From JAOTYV01 sp964469835 (lineage in GTDB: Bacteria; Pseudomonadota; Alphaproteobacteria; UBA8366), in contig CAYYBI010000441.1 in NCBI GenBank assembly GCA_964469835.1, forward strand, positions 1 to 16,646: 16,646 nt of DNA. The letters are read 5' to 3'. The first letter of the stretch is position 1. The number at the start of each line of letters is the position of its first letter. Shown here piece after piece: positions 1-8,336 of the stretch. The notes under the pieces were generated by a model. That model was given only the letters and a program-made list of their open reading frames with translations, did no database searches and was not told the DNA's origin. Made by a program: the position numbers and the translations under genes.

Positions 1-686
1 GAATTGTTGAAGCGCTGACCCGGCTGCGGCAGGTCGACATCGCCGCCTTCGTGAAACCCGACCGCGATGCCGTGACTCTCCGCCTCCCGCCACAACGGGT
101 CGTAATAAGGATCCGACCAGTTGCGCCCGCCGACCGGGTTGGGCCGCATGAAAATCGACTTGAAGCCGTGCTCGGTGACCATCCGCCGCGTCTCCGCCAC
201 GGCGGCGTCGACATCGTGCGGCGTTACCATCGCCGATCCGAGCAGGCGGTTCTTGTCCGTGCTGCAAAAATCGGCCAACCAGTCATTATACGCCCGCGCA
301 ATTGCCGCGGCGAAGCCCGGATCGATGTCGTTGCTGGCAAGCGCATAGAGGCCGCGTGTCGGAAACAGCACGGCAACGTCGATGCCTTCGTTATCCATGC
401 CGATAAGCTGCGACGGCGCATCGTAGCCCGCCTCGATCGCATGTTTGTAGCGCTCGTACAGGCTGCCATACATCTCCTGATAGCTGCCGGCGTAGTCGCC
501 GGTCGTCTTGGCCGCCGATTTCGGATAGACCCGGCCATCGATCTCCAGCACCGACGGGTTCTCATGACCGGGCCGGCCCTTCGGCGCGCGATCGCGGTAT
601 TTGGGGTCGATATAGCGTTCCCATAAATCCGGCGGCTCGATGATATGCATGTCGGAATCCATAACTTTCATGCCGTTTCTGGCCAT
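1..686 (-). CDS. Amidohydrolase family protein (amidohydrolase-2 type), C-terminus beyond window
   Basis: Reading from ATG at 686 leftward gives at least 228 uninterrupted codons, and the gene continues past the window edge. The N-terminus has the metal-dependent hydrolase signature: DSDMHIIEPPDLW at residues 10-22 (Asp-x-Asp-x-His), then a TIM-barrel-like run with FMRPNPVGGRNW and, near the edge, VGFHEGGD, whose His is a probable metal ligand. This resembles the amidohydrolase-2 family (ACMSD/gamma-resorcylate decarboxylase relatives), which hydrolyse or decarboxylate small ring compounds. The actual substrate cannot be told. The start is supported by GAGAGGA about 8 bases upstream. The gene lies 200 bases downstream of the nucleoside hydrolase on the same strand, so it may have its own promoter; an AT-rich patch near 780-790 is the only hint of one. 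Family confidence is high, substrate unknown. Confidence 0.85.
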   Translation of the reverse strand, partial: MARNGMKVMDSDMHIIEPPDLWERYIDPKYRDRAPKGRPGHENPSVLEIDGRVYPKSAAKTTGDYAGSYQEMYGSLYERYKHAIEAGYDAPSQLIGMDNEGIDVAVLFPTRGLYALASNDIDPGFAAAIARAYNDWLADFCSTDKNRLLGSAMVTPHDVDAAVAETRRMVTEHGFKSIFMRPNPVGGRNWSDPYYDPLWREAESHGIAVGFHEGGDVDLPQPGQRFNN

Positions 687-886
687 GGTGCTTTCCTCTC
701 CAGTCTGGTTTCCTGCCCGTGCCGGCGTAGGGCTGCATAGCTGCCGCCGACGAGACAGCCAATCTCCCCTTTGCGCGTCTAATTATTTGGCGACGTCTCG
801 GGGTGCTCCGAACTCGAGGAGAATGGTAGCCGGAACAGTACGGCGACGGAAGCGTGGATGGGGAAGTGGCGTTCCACGGCGGCCGG

Positions 887-1828
887 TTACAAGCGCGCCA
901 GCCGCTCGACAATCAGCGCGTAAAACCCGTCTGCATCGATCCGGTTGATCACCCGGCAGTTCGGCGTTTCGCCGCCGACGCGCCACCAATCGGCAACCGT
1001 TCGGCCCATGGTGAGTTCCGACTCCGTCTCGACCGCGACGTGGCAGTCCTTGCCCTCGAACAGTTCTGGGCGTAGCAGATAGGCGATGACGCAGGGGTCG
1101 TGCAGCGGCCCGCCCGGCATGCCGTATCGCTCGATATCGTGCCGGTCATAGAACGCCAGCATGCCGCTCACCGCATCGGTTACAGGCGAACCGATGGCGC
1201 GAATGGCGTCCCGGCGCGCCGGCGTGGTGATCGCCTGATGCGTTACGTCGAGCCCGAACATGGCGATGGGGACGCCACTTTCCAGGACAATTTGCGCCGC
1301 CTGCGGATCGACGTAGACGTTGAATTCCGCGCTTGCGGTGATATTGCCCGGCCCGAGGGCCGCACCGCCCATGAACGCGATCTCGCGCAGCTTCGGCAAA
1401 ATCGCCGGCTGCTGGACGATAGCTTGCGCGATATTGGTCATGGGGCCGAGTGGACATACGGTGATGGAACGGTCCTCGGCGTCAAGACAGGTTGCAATGA
1501 TAAAATCCACCGCGTGACCATCCGCCAACGGCGTTGTCGGTTCATCCCAATCGTAACCGTCCAGGCCAGTCTTGCCGTGCACCCGTTCCGCCGTAATCAG
1601 TGGCCGCAGGATCGGCCGCGAACAGCCGGCATAGACCGGCACCTCCAGCCGTCCCGACAGCGCGACGACAATGCGGGCGTTGCGCTGCGTCAGCTCGAGC
1701 GGCACGTTGCCGGCGACACAGGTAATCCCAAGCAGATCCAATTCATCCGGCGACGCCAGCGCCAACAACAGCGCGACGGCATCGTCCTGGCCGGGATCGC
1801 AATCGATGATAATGGGACGCGGGCTCAT
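887..1828 (-). CDS. Inosine-uridine-preferring nucleoside hydrolase family protein
   Basis: A 313-residue protein, the normal length for the IU-NH family, which cleaves the N-glycosidic bond of ribonucleosides to free base and ribose. The N-terminus carries the calcium-binding family signature DCDPGQDDA (residues 9-17). Further on are HGKTGL, CPLGPMTNIA, an FMGG loop, the substrate-loop-like NITASAEFNVY..DPQAA, and the C-terminal GGPLHDPC, in which His243-Asp244 match the catalytic His and metal-binding Asp. All key residues appear intact. I chose ATG 1828 because the family fold begins a few residues later. An in-frame GTG at 1882 would add 18 residues and put the start 7 bases after the MFS stop; neither start has a clear Shine-Dalgarno. 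It follows the MFS transporter gene closely, so the two are probably co-transcribed, suggesting uptake or export and salvage of a nucleoside-like compound (inference). Confidence 0.92.
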   Translation of the reverse strand: MSPRPIIIDCDPGQDDAVALLLALASPDELDLLGITCVAGNVPLELTQRNARIVVALSGRLEVPVYAGCSRPILRPLITAERVHGKTGLDGYDWDEPTTPLADGHAVDFIIATCLDAEDRSITVCPLGPMTNIAQAIVQQPAILPKLREIAFMGGAALGPGNITASAEFNVYVDPQAAQIVLESGVPIAMFGLDVTHQAITTPARRDAIRAIGSPVTDAVSGMLAFYDRHDIERYGMPGGPLHDPCVIAYLLRPELFEGKDCHVAVETESELTMGRTVADWWRVGGETPNCRVINRIDADGFYALIVERLARL

Positions 1829-1888
1829 GGCAGGAGATTTAGCCGCCTCGGCGGGGCGGCGGCAAGCGCCGGTTTGCGGCACGGAAGT

Positions 1889-3151
1889 TCAGGTTTGATC
1901 GCTCGATCGGGTCAGTACCCCGTAGACCCAGAGCAGCAGCGTCGCGAATAATCCTTCGGCGGACATGATGAACAGCGCCCAGGGCAGCCCAAAGGACTCC
2001 GCCATCCAGCCGACATTCAGAAAACCGATCGGACCGGTACCGATACACAACGCAAGGACCCCCAGAACCCTGCTGCGGTATTCCGGCGGCGAATTCAGAT
2101 AGGTCATCGTACTCTGCATCACCGCGAATCCCGCGCCGGCGATACCGATAACCGTCAGCGTCATGGATGCGGCCACAAAGGAATGATTGGGGCCGCCCGA
2201 GACGTAGGACAGGATGCTGAGATACAGGATCATGGTGAGATAGAGCATCATCCCGCCGAGATAGATCCTGCCGAAATAAGCCGGCTTGGCCACCACCGCC
2301 ACGGCCATTGCCCCGACAAACGCTCCGAAGCCTTCAAGGCTGGAAAGCAACCCGACGAAAAAGGGATCGAGGTGAAGCCGTTCCTTGCCGAGAATCGGGA
2401 TCATTGCGGTGAAGGGAAAACCCCAAACATTGAACACGATCGTTACGGCGAACACGCGCCGCAATTCCCAATTGCCCAGGATGAACCGCACACCGGCGAT
2501 GATATCCAGAAGGATGGTTGGGGAGCCCGGTCGCTTAACGTGTTTCGGCAATTGAATGGCAATGATCAGCATGAGCCCGAGCGCATAGACCACCGTACTC
2601 ATGGCATAGACGCCGGTGATGCCGACCAGCTGCAACATGATCCCGCCCACGAACGGGCCGGCCATCCGGGTCGCGCTGTTCGTCGCCGCGTCGAGACTCA
2701 TGGCGGCCGATAGGTTCGCCCCCGCGACATCGCCAACGAGGCGGCGGCGCACCGGCATGTCCGTGGCCCAGAACAATCCGCTGAACAGGGACGCAATGGC
2801 GATATGCGTGAAGGTCAAGGCGTCGGCATAGGCAAAGGCCGTCATCGCCGCGGCCGCAACCAAGATCATCGCGATCGTTCCACCGAGCAGGAGCTTGCGA
2901 TTGAACCGGTCCGCGAAGGCGCCGATGACGGGCCCAAAAAACGTCAGCGGCAAGCCCCACAGGATCGGTACGAGCGCCACCAAAAGCGGAGATTCGGTAA
3001 TTTCGAAGGTGTAGACACCCAGGGCCAGGAGTTGAAACCAGCGGATAAAGCCGGTGAGCCCTCCCAAAATCCAGATATACAGATAGTTCGGATCGTGCAG
3101 CAGTAACCGGATTCCGGTATCGTCCGGACAGTCGGCGCTATCAACCGTCAC
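1889..3151 (-). CDS. MFS transporter, MFS_3/DHA3 (EntS-like) type
   Basis: A 420-residue protein made almost wholly of hydrophobic helices, consistent with a 12-helix major facilitator. Loop 2-3 shows the MFS motif A as GAFADRFNRK, and the stretch RRLVGDVAGANLSAAMSLDAATNSATRMAGPFVGG is typical of the MFS_3/DHA3 branch (EntS, macrolide and effector exporters). These are usually proton-driven exporters in the inner membrane; the substrate is not evident. The start is a GTG at 3151 with GCAGGG just upstream; no ATG fits better. The gene is divergent from the HlyD-family gene, with only 22 bases between annotated starts (139 if the HlyD gene uses its later TTG). It is followed by the nucleoside hydrolase on the same strand. 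Pairing with the HlyD protein as a tripartite pump is possible, but EmrA partners are normally DHA2 (14-helix) transporters, so this is doubtful. Confidence 0.88.
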   Translation of the reverse strand: MTVDSADCPDDTGIRLLLHDPNYLYIWILGGLTGFIRWFQLLALGVYTFEITESPLLVALVPILWGLPLTFFGPVIGAFADRFNRKLLLGGTIAMILVAAAAMTAFAYADALTFTHIAIASLFSGLFWATDMPVRRRLVGDVAGANLSAAMSLDAATNSATRMAGPFVGGIMLQLVGITGVYAMSTVVYALGLMLIIAIQLPKHVKRPGSPTILLDIIAGVRFILGNWELRRVFAVTIVFNVWGFPFTAMIPILGKERLHLDPFFVGLLSSLEGFGAFVGAMAVAVVAKPAYFGRIYLGGMMLYLTMILYLSILSYVSGGPNHSFVAASMTLTVIGIAGAGFAVMQSTMTYLNSPPEYRSRVLGVLALCIGTGPIGFLNVGWMAESFGLPWALFIMSAEGLFATLLLWVYGVLTRSSDQT

Positions 3152-3173
3152 TTACCCTGCCCGCACTGAAGGC

Positions 3174-4379
3174 ATGGACAACCTACTTGCCCGCGCTCAA
3201 ACTGCTGCACTGCGTATTCCGCCTCCTGGCAGTAACATCTCTCATTGCAAAAAAACGCCCGGCACCGCCCAGCCAGGGAAGAAGTCGAACTTGAATATTA
3301 AGGCGAAAATAAAAATCCTCATAGCCGTCGCCCTGTGCGGCGCTTTGATTCTGCTCGCCTATGAAGTGTTTTACTGGGCAACGCATGTCTATGAAAGCGA
3401 TGCGCGGGTCCAAACCGATTTCACCAATATTTCGGCTCAAGTCGACGGCAAGATCGAGACCGTTCATGTCTCCGAAGGCAGCGTGGTTAAGGAGGGGCAA
3501 TTGCTCATCACCCTGGTGCACGACGATATTCGTCTGAACATCCGCTCACTGCTGACCGATCTTGCCCTGGAACAGGCCAGCCGGGTTAGTCTCATGTCGG
3601 AAAGGGACGCGTTCGACGTCGAACTGAGATCGAAACTCGAAACCCAGCGCGAGAAGATCAACGCGCTTGAAATCGAACACCGATCCATTCAACAGCGCCT
3701 CAAGCTCGCCCAAAAAGACCTTGCCCGTGTGCACGGATTGGTTCGCAAGAAACTGTCGCCGGAAACCAAGCTCACGATCGAACAGGACAAGACGCTTATT
3801 CTGGAGGGCCGGACGTCGATCCTGAAAGGTCAGATCGCAATTGCCAGGAGAGAATTGAAACAGATAGAAGCGACGGAAAAACGACTTGATATCATCGATA
3901 ACAAAATAACTATTTCAAAACTTAAAGAAAACAGGATCCGAGATTCCATAAAAAAAGAAGAACTATTTATTGAGTACAGAAAAATAAACAGCCCTATAAA
4001 TGGCGTTATCGGAAAGATACATAAATACAAAGGGGAATACATAGAGGATGGCATTAACATACTGATGCTCTACGATCCGAAACTTTATTGGGTCGAAGCT
4101 TACGTGAATGAAAGCCAAATTCGCCACGTGCGGATCGGACAGGAAGTTCTGATCAATCTGGATGCCTATCCCTTCGAGGATTTTTACGGCAAGGTGCGCC
4201 ATATCGGCAGCGTGACGACCAACGGGTCGGATGGCAACGACGGCCGCACCAGCAAATTGGGCGGCGCCGCCGAACGGGTGCCCGTTCGTATTTCCCTGGA
4301 TAATCCACCGCCCAACCTGACGCCCGGCATGCGCGCGGACATCAACGTCCGAATCTACAAAAATATAAGGCTCTGGTAA
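3174..4379 (+). CDS. HlyD/EmrA-family membrane fusion (periplasmic adaptor) protein
   Basis: A 401-residue protein with the periplasmic adaptor layout: a cytoplasmic N-terminus, one membrane helix (about residues 44-66), a first lipoyl half (AQVDGKIETVHVSEGSVVKEGQ), a long charged coiled-coil hairpin (about 120-260), a second lipoyl half (SPINGVIGKIHKYKGEYIEDG) and a beta-barrel ending in LTPGMRADI. Such proteins bridge an inner-membrane pump and an outer-membrane channel for drug or metabolite export. No channel gene and no typical EmrB is adjacent. The ATG at 3174 has AAGG only one base upstream. A TTG at 3291 with GGGAAGAAG upstream would give a 362-residue protein beginning LNIKAK and leave 139 bases for divergent promoters, so the start is uncertain. 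Codons 3900-4067 are about 30% G+C and hold seven ATA isoleucine codons, unlike the rest of the window. Confidence 0.88.
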   Translation: MDNLLARAQTAALRIPPPGSNISHCKKTPGTAQPGKKSNLNIKAKIKILIAVALCGALILLAYEVFYWATHVYESDARVQTDFTNISAQVDGKIETVHVSEGSVVKEGQLLITLVHDDIRLNIRSLLTDLALEQASRVSLMSERDAFDVELRSKLETQREKINALEIEHRSIQQRLKLAQKDLARVHGLVRKKLSPETKLTIEQDKTLILEGRTSILKGQIAIARRELKQIEATEKRLDIIDNKITISKLKENRIRDSIKKEELFIEYRKINSPINGVIGKIHKYKGEYIEDGINILMLYDPKLYWVEAYVNESQIRHVRIGQEVLINLDAYPFEDFYGKVRHIGSVTTNGSDGNDGRTSKLGGAAERVPVRISLDNPPPNLTPGMRADINVRIYKNIRLW

Positions 4380-4491
4380 CCGGTCGGCGAACCCGCCAAC
4401 GCGCCTCCCCCATTCCGTCCCCTGCTGTGACGCGGCGGATGAGACTTGTTAGTCTTTGGCCAGGGAGACTGATTTTGGGAAAGGCGCGCCC

Positions 4492-5523
4492 ATGCAATTG
4501 AGTTTGTTCATCAGTGCGGAACATGGACCCGACGAATCCATGGAACGCCGGCTTGCCGAGCATATCGAACAGGTGCGGCTCGCGCGGCAGGTGGGTTTCG
4601 ACGGCATTGCGATCGGCAATCACCTGTCTTACGGATCGACGGCATGGTTTCCGCCCCTCGAAACACTCATGCGGCTGGTGCCCGAAGCCGAAGGCATGTC
4701 GCTCGCAAGCTGCATGCTTGTCCTCCCGCTCTACCATCCACTCCACGTCGCCCAGCAAGCAGCCCTGCTCGATGCGGCCAGTGGCGGGCGCTTTATCCTC
4801 GGTGTCGCTCCGGGCTGGCAGGAAGATGAATTCAAGATCCTGGGACTCGATCACGGCAAGCGGATTGGCCGGTATCTGGAAGCGGTCACTTTAATTCAGC
4901 GGCTTTTCACCGAGGACCAGGTCGATTTTGCAGGCAAGCATTTCCAGGCAAAAGGCCTCACCTTGGCGCTGCAACCGGTGCAGAAACCCCGGCCTCCGAT
5001 GTGGTATGGCGGCAGCGTGACGAAAGCGGTGGAGCGCGCCGCAAAGCTGGCCGACACATCCCTGGGGGACAGCTGGGTCGCTTCTTCGCATCTGGTCACC
5101 AGCGTCATAACCGAGCAGGCGGCAGTATTCCGAGAGACGCTCGCGTCGCTCGGGAAGGAAATGCCGAAGGAATTCCCGTTGCTGCGCAATATCGTCGTCG
5201 CCCCCGACAAGGAAACCGCAATTCGCGAAGCGGGCCCGTATATTGAGGCGAGCTACCGGGTCTTCGGGCAATGGGGCCTGTTTACCGATGTGGTCGGCTC
5301 CGGCAAGCGGCAGCTTGATTTCGAAGAGCTAATCGCCGGCCGGGTCATTATCGGCTCGCCCGAGGAATGCGCGGACGAGCTTATCGGACTTATCCGGGAA
5401 ACCGGCTGCACCCGGATCATAAGCCGAATTCAGTGGCTGGGCATGGATCAAAAAATCGTGCTTCGAACGATTGAGTTGCTCGGCGAACGGGTTCTGCCGG
5501 CGCTGCGTCAGGAAACAGCCTGA
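4492..5523 (+). CDS. LLM-class flavin-dependent oxidoreductase (luciferase-like monooxygenase)
   Basis: A 343-residue protein of the bacterial luciferase-like monooxygenase superfamily, soluble TIM-barrel enzymes using FMNH2 or F420. Visible family marks are the N-terminal QLSLFISAEHGPDES, the EQVRLARQVGFDGIAIGNH segment, LPLYHPLHVAQQAALLDAASGGRFILGVAPGW (the conserved LD..SGGR.. GVG.G block), then RIGRYLEA and PPMWYGGSV. The C-terminus has the usual GSPEECADEL regulatory-like loop. The substrate and reductant cannot be assigned. I chose ATG 4492 because the barrel begins there and GGGAAAGG lies upstream; an in-frame TTG at 4456 would add 12 residues. It is monocistronic by layout: 112 bases after the HlyD gene, and converging on the DUF1445 gene with a 35-base gap. 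Confident of superfamily, not of reaction. Confidence 0.9.
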   Translation: MQLSLFISAEHGPDESMERRLAEHIEQVRLARQVGFDGIAIGNHLSYGSTAWFPPLETLMRLVPEAEGMSLASCMLVLPLYHPLHVAQQAALLDAASGGRFILGVAPGWQEDEFKILGLDHGKRIGRYLEAVTLIQRLFTEDQVDFAGKHFQAKGLTLALQPVQKPRPPMWYGGSVTKAVERAAKLADTSLGDSWVASSHLVTSVITEQAAVFRETLASLGKEMPKEFPLLRNIVVAPDKETAIREAGPYIEASYRVFGQWGLFTDVVGSGKRQLDFEELIAGRVIIGSPEECADELIGLIRETGCTRIISRIQWLGMDQKIVLRTIELLGERVLPALRQETA

Positions 5524-5558
5524 CGGCAAACACGCGGATTCGGACAAAATTCGCCCTT

Positions 5559-6371
5559 TTAAGCCACCTTGAACTCCACGTTTAGCCGATCCGTGATGAG
5601 CATATGCCCCGCCTTGTGGGTGATACAGAGCGGCGGCCGCGCCTGCTCGACGACGGACTGCGGTGTCACCCCGCAGGCCCAAAACACCGGAACTTCCCCG
5701 TCCCGAATCTCGGGCGGGCTGCCGGAATAGGGCGTCACGATATCGTCGATACCGATTTGCGCCGGATCCCCGACATGCACCGGCGCCCCATGCACATTCG
5801 GAAAACGCGCGGTGATCTCGGTCGCGCGAACCGCATCGTCCGGGCTGAACGGCCGCATCGATACGATCATCGGCCCGTGGAACGGGCCGGCCGGGACGGT
5901 TTCGATATTCGTCATGTAAATCGGCACCTTCGTGCCGTTTTCGATATGCCGCATCGGCAGACCATCCTCCATCAGCGCCTGCTCGAAGGAATAGGAGCAG
6001 CCGAGCACAAAACCGACCAGATCGTCCCGCCACAGATCGCTGATATCGATCACTTCGTCGACGCATTCGCCATCCCGGAAGACCCGGTATTTCGCGAAAT
6101 CGGTCCGGAGGTCGATGTCCTCTCCAAGCGCCGGCACCGACGGATCGCCCGGTTTCGTCTTGGCGATCAACGGGCAGGGCCTGGAATTCTGGCGGCAGAA
6201 CTCTTCGAAATCGTCGCTCCAGTCTTTCGACAGAATGGCGAGATTTCCCTGCACCATGCCGCGGGCCTGCCCATCGGTCGTGGTCTGCCAGCGGCCGGCG
6301 CGAATTTCCGCACGCAACCGCTTCGCCTCTTGCCGCGCCGCTTGAGCATCCACTGGGCCCGATGCATCCAT
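5559..6371 (-). CDS. DUF1445 / UPF0317 putative hydro-lyase (D-glutamate cyclase-like)
   Basis: A 270-residue protein, the usual length for the UPF0317 family. It shows family blocks: QGNLAIL near residue 42, CRQNSRPCPL, a GFVLGCSYSFE segment, the VPIYMTNIETVPAGPFHGPMIVSMRP run, and the C-terminal FWACGVTPQ with THKAGHMLITD. Bacterial members are named putative hydro-lyases; the homologous domain of mammalian DGLUCY converts D-glutamate to 5-oxo-D-proline, so a role in D-glutamate or related cyclic acid metabolism is likely but unproven here. The start is firm: GGGAGGA sits 7 bases upstream of ATG 6371. It is on the same strand as the iron-importer permease but 112 bases downstream, with a TATAGT box at 6431-6436 that could be its own -10. 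It converges on the luciferase-like gene. Confidence 0.9.
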   Translation of the reverse strand: MDASGPVDAQAARQEAKRLRAEIRAGRWQTTTDGQARGMVQGNLAILSKDWSDDFEEFCRQNSRPCPLIAKTKPGDPSVPALGEDIDLRTDFAKYRVFRDGECVDEVIDISDLWRDDLVGFVLGCSYSFEQALMEDGLPMRHIENGTKVPIYMTNIETVPAGPFHGPMIVSMRPFSPDDAVRATEITARFPNVHGAPVHVGDPAQIGIDDIVTPYSGSPPEIRDGEVPVFWACGVTPQSVVEQARPPLCITHKAGHMLITDRLNVEFKVA

Positions 6372-6483
6372 GTTCCGTCCTCCCGCACAATTTCGTTCCT
6401 GGCCGGAAATATCCGACCGCCGTGTGTCTCACTATAGCTGAAACCCGCCGCGGCGGCGCGCATTTTGCCGCACGGAAACCCCG

Positions 6484-8181
6484 TCAGCGTAATGTGAGAC
6501 CCGGCCGCGCCCGGCGTATCGCCCGGGTCAGCAACACCACCGGCCCGATACCAACGAGAACGATGGTCAGCGCGCCGACAGCGCATTCTTCGAGCAGCTC
6601 GTCGCTGGCAAACTGATAGACGAAGGTGGCGAGCGTCTCATAATTGAAGGGCCGCAGCAGCAGGGTCATCGGCAGTTCCTTCATACAGTCGACAAACACC
6701 AGCAGGCCCGCCGTGAGGATGCTGCCCCGCAGCATCGGAATGTGGATGCGCCGCAGCATCATCCATGGTCCATGGCCGAGCGAGCGGGCGGCATCGTCCA
6801 TGTTGCGCGTGACCTTCGAGAGGCCGGATTCGACCGCACCCAACGACAACACCAGGAACCGCACCACATAACCGAGGATCACCGCGAAGATCGTGCCGCT
6901 GAGAACCAACCCGGTGGAAATGCCAAACGTGTCGCGCATATAGCTGTCCACGGCATTGTCCAGCCATGCCACGGGAACGATCGCGCCAACCGCAAGGATT
7001 GCACCGGGCACCGCGTAGCCGAGGCTCGCGACCCATGCAAATCCGCGCAACAGCCGGCCATGCTGCAGGCGAAGCGCGTAACCCATGAAGAGGCCGACCG
7101 TCACCGCCACCACGGCCGCGATGCCGGACAGCGAAACGCTGTGCAGTGCCGCCGTGAAGAAGGCTGGGCTCAAGCTATCGCTGTAATGCAGGATGGCGTA
7201 TTTCAAGAGCACCATTGCCGGCACGCCAAATCCGAATGCCACCGGAAATGCACACAGTACGAACGCGAACGCCGCTCTGGCGCCGCGCAGCGGGTATCCT
7301 TGCAACGGCTTGAAGGTCCCCCGGCTTTCCTGAAACCGTCGGCCTCCCCTGGCGCCGCGTTCTACGGTGATGACGATCCCGGCGAAGATCAGCAAGGCAA
7401 CGGCGAGCTGCGCCGCCGCCTCGATGCTTGCCATGCCGAACCAGGCATTGAAGATGCCAAGCGTGAGCGTCGGCACGGCGAAGAAATCCACCGTCCCGAA
7501 GTCATTCAGTGTTTCCATCAGGGCCAAGGCCACACCAACGACGATGCCCGGGCGCGCCATCGGCAAGGCAACGGCAAAAAACGCCTGCCAGCGGCGCCGG
7601 CCGAGCGTCCGGCTGACCTCCATCACGCCGACGGACTGGCTCATGAATGCCGATCGCGCGAGCAGATAGACATAGGGGTACAGCACCAGGGTAAACATGC
7701 AAATCGCGCCACCGATACCGCGGATTTCCGGGAACCAGTAATCACGCGCGGATGCCCAGCCGAACACCGAACGAAGGGTACCCTGAACCGCTCCGGTGTA
7801 ATCCAACAGGTCGGTATAGGTATAGGCAATCACATAGGCGGGCACGGCCAGCGGCACCAGCAAGGCCCATTCGAAAACCTTGCGCCCCGGGAAATCGTAT
7901 ACTGTGACCAGCCACGCAGTGGACGTCCCGATCAGGAAGGTGCCGACGCCGACACCAACCGCCAGAAACAATGTATTGCCGATATAGGACCAGAGGACCG
8001 TTTCGCTAAGGTGGCGCCACACATCGGGCGCGGGCGTGAGCGCGATGCCGATGATGCTGAGCAACGGCAAGGACACGACAATGGCCACCGCAAACAGGCC
8101 CAAGGTCCAGCCGTTCGCCCATTCTCGCCATGACAGCGCTGAGGACGACCGCTGCTCGCCCTTGGTCGCATGTACACTCAT
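6484..8181 (-). CDS. fbpB: Ferric-iron ABC transporter permease (fused double permease, FbpB/SfuB type)
   Basis: A 565-residue inner-membrane protein with two tandem binding-protein-dependent permease domains, as in FbpB/SfuB/FutB. Each half ends with an EAA-type cytoplasmic loop that docks the ATPase: VSRTLGRRRWQAFFAVALPMARPGI in the first half and DAARSLGHGPWMMLRRIHIPMLRGSI in the second. Many helices flank these. I chose ATG 8181 (MSVHATK) with GGTGGAA and GGA upstream; GTG 8196 would add five residues and lacks a ribosome site. It lies 155 bases downstream of the binding-protein gene, an unusually long gap for this pair, which contains a terminator-like hairpin. No ATP-binding subunit follows: the next gene is DUF1445. 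A GC-rich palindrome (6445-6456) followed by GTTTC on the minus strand may be a weak terminator. The ATPase must be encoded elsewhere. Confidence 0.9.
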   Translation of the reverse strand: MSVHATKGEQRSSSALSWREWANGWTLGLFAVAIVVSLPLLSIIGIALTPAPDVWRHLSETVLWSYIGNTLFLAVGVGVGTFLIGTSTAWLVTVYDFPGRKVFEWALLVPLAVPAYVIAYTYTDLLDYTGAVQGTLRSVFGWASARDYWFPEIRGIGGAICMFTLVLYPYVYLLARSAFMSQSVGVMEVSRTLGRRRWQAFFAVALPMARPGIVVGVALALMETLNDFGTVDFFAVPTLTLGIFNAWFGMASIEAAAQLAVALLIFAGIVITVERGARGGRRFQESRGTFKPLQGYPLRGARAAFAFVLCAFPVAFGFGVPAMVLLKYAILHYSDSLSPAFFTAALHSVSLSGIAAVVAVTVGLFMGYALRLQHGRLLRGFAWVASLGYAVPGAILAVGAIVPVAWLDNAVDSYMRDTFGISTGLVLSGTIFAVILGYVVRFLVLSLGAVESGLSKVTRNMDDAARSLGHGPWMMLRRIHIPMLRGSILTAGLLVFVDCMKELPMTLLLRPFNYETLATFVYQFASDELLEECAVGALTIVLVGIGPVVLLTRAIRRARPGLTLR

Positions 8182-8291
8182 CGTTCCGAATTCCACCAGA
8201 GCCGCTCACTGGCCACGCCGGTCCAAGACAGCGAATGCGGCGGACGGACGTCCACCCGAACAGATCATAACAGAAATGGACCTCCACATCG

Positions 8292-8323
8292 AAAATGGCG
8301 GCCCGACCGAGCGGCGCGCCGCC
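8292..8323 (-). terminator. Possible intercistronic attenuator/terminator between binding protein and permease
   Basis: On the minus strand, 14 bases past the binding-protein stop, GGCGGC (8323-8318) can pair with GCCGCC (8302-8297) across a 15-base loop, and the 3' arm is followed at once by ATTTTC. This resembles a weak intrinsic terminator that would let the binding protein be made in excess over the permease, a common arrangement for ABC importers. A competing 12-base palindrome, GCGGCGCGCCGC (8311-8322), overlaps it. The U-run is short, so the call is tentative. Confidence 0.35.
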
Positions 8324-8336
8324 CGCATGTGCCCGG

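Noticed and set aside
687..886. Hidden small gene or RNA in the 200-base gap between the amidohydrolase and nucleoside hydrolase genes
   Set aside because: Open frames here are shadows extending from neighbours; no ribosome site, hairpin series or convincing promoter beyond an AT-rich patch near 780-790.
5524..5558. Bidirectional terminator between the convergent luciferase-like and DUF1445 genes
   Set aside because: The 35-base gap has short A and T runs but no stable inverted repeat that I can pair.
5329..6432. 367-codon minus-strand frame overlapping the DUF1445 gene and the luciferase-like gene
   Set aside because: Different frame from the recognised DUF1445 product, which has a strong ribosome site and family motifs; this frame shows none.
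6445..6456. Palindrome CCGCCGCGGCGG downstream of the permease as an intrinsic terminator
   Set aside because: Stem has almost no loop and the following GTTTC is not a convincing U-run; GC-rich palindromes arise easily at this base composition.
6742..8133. 463-codon plus-strand open frame opposite the permease gene
   Set aside because: Antisense to a clear membrane protein; the product is rich in His, Gln, Arg and Asp with no domain pattern.
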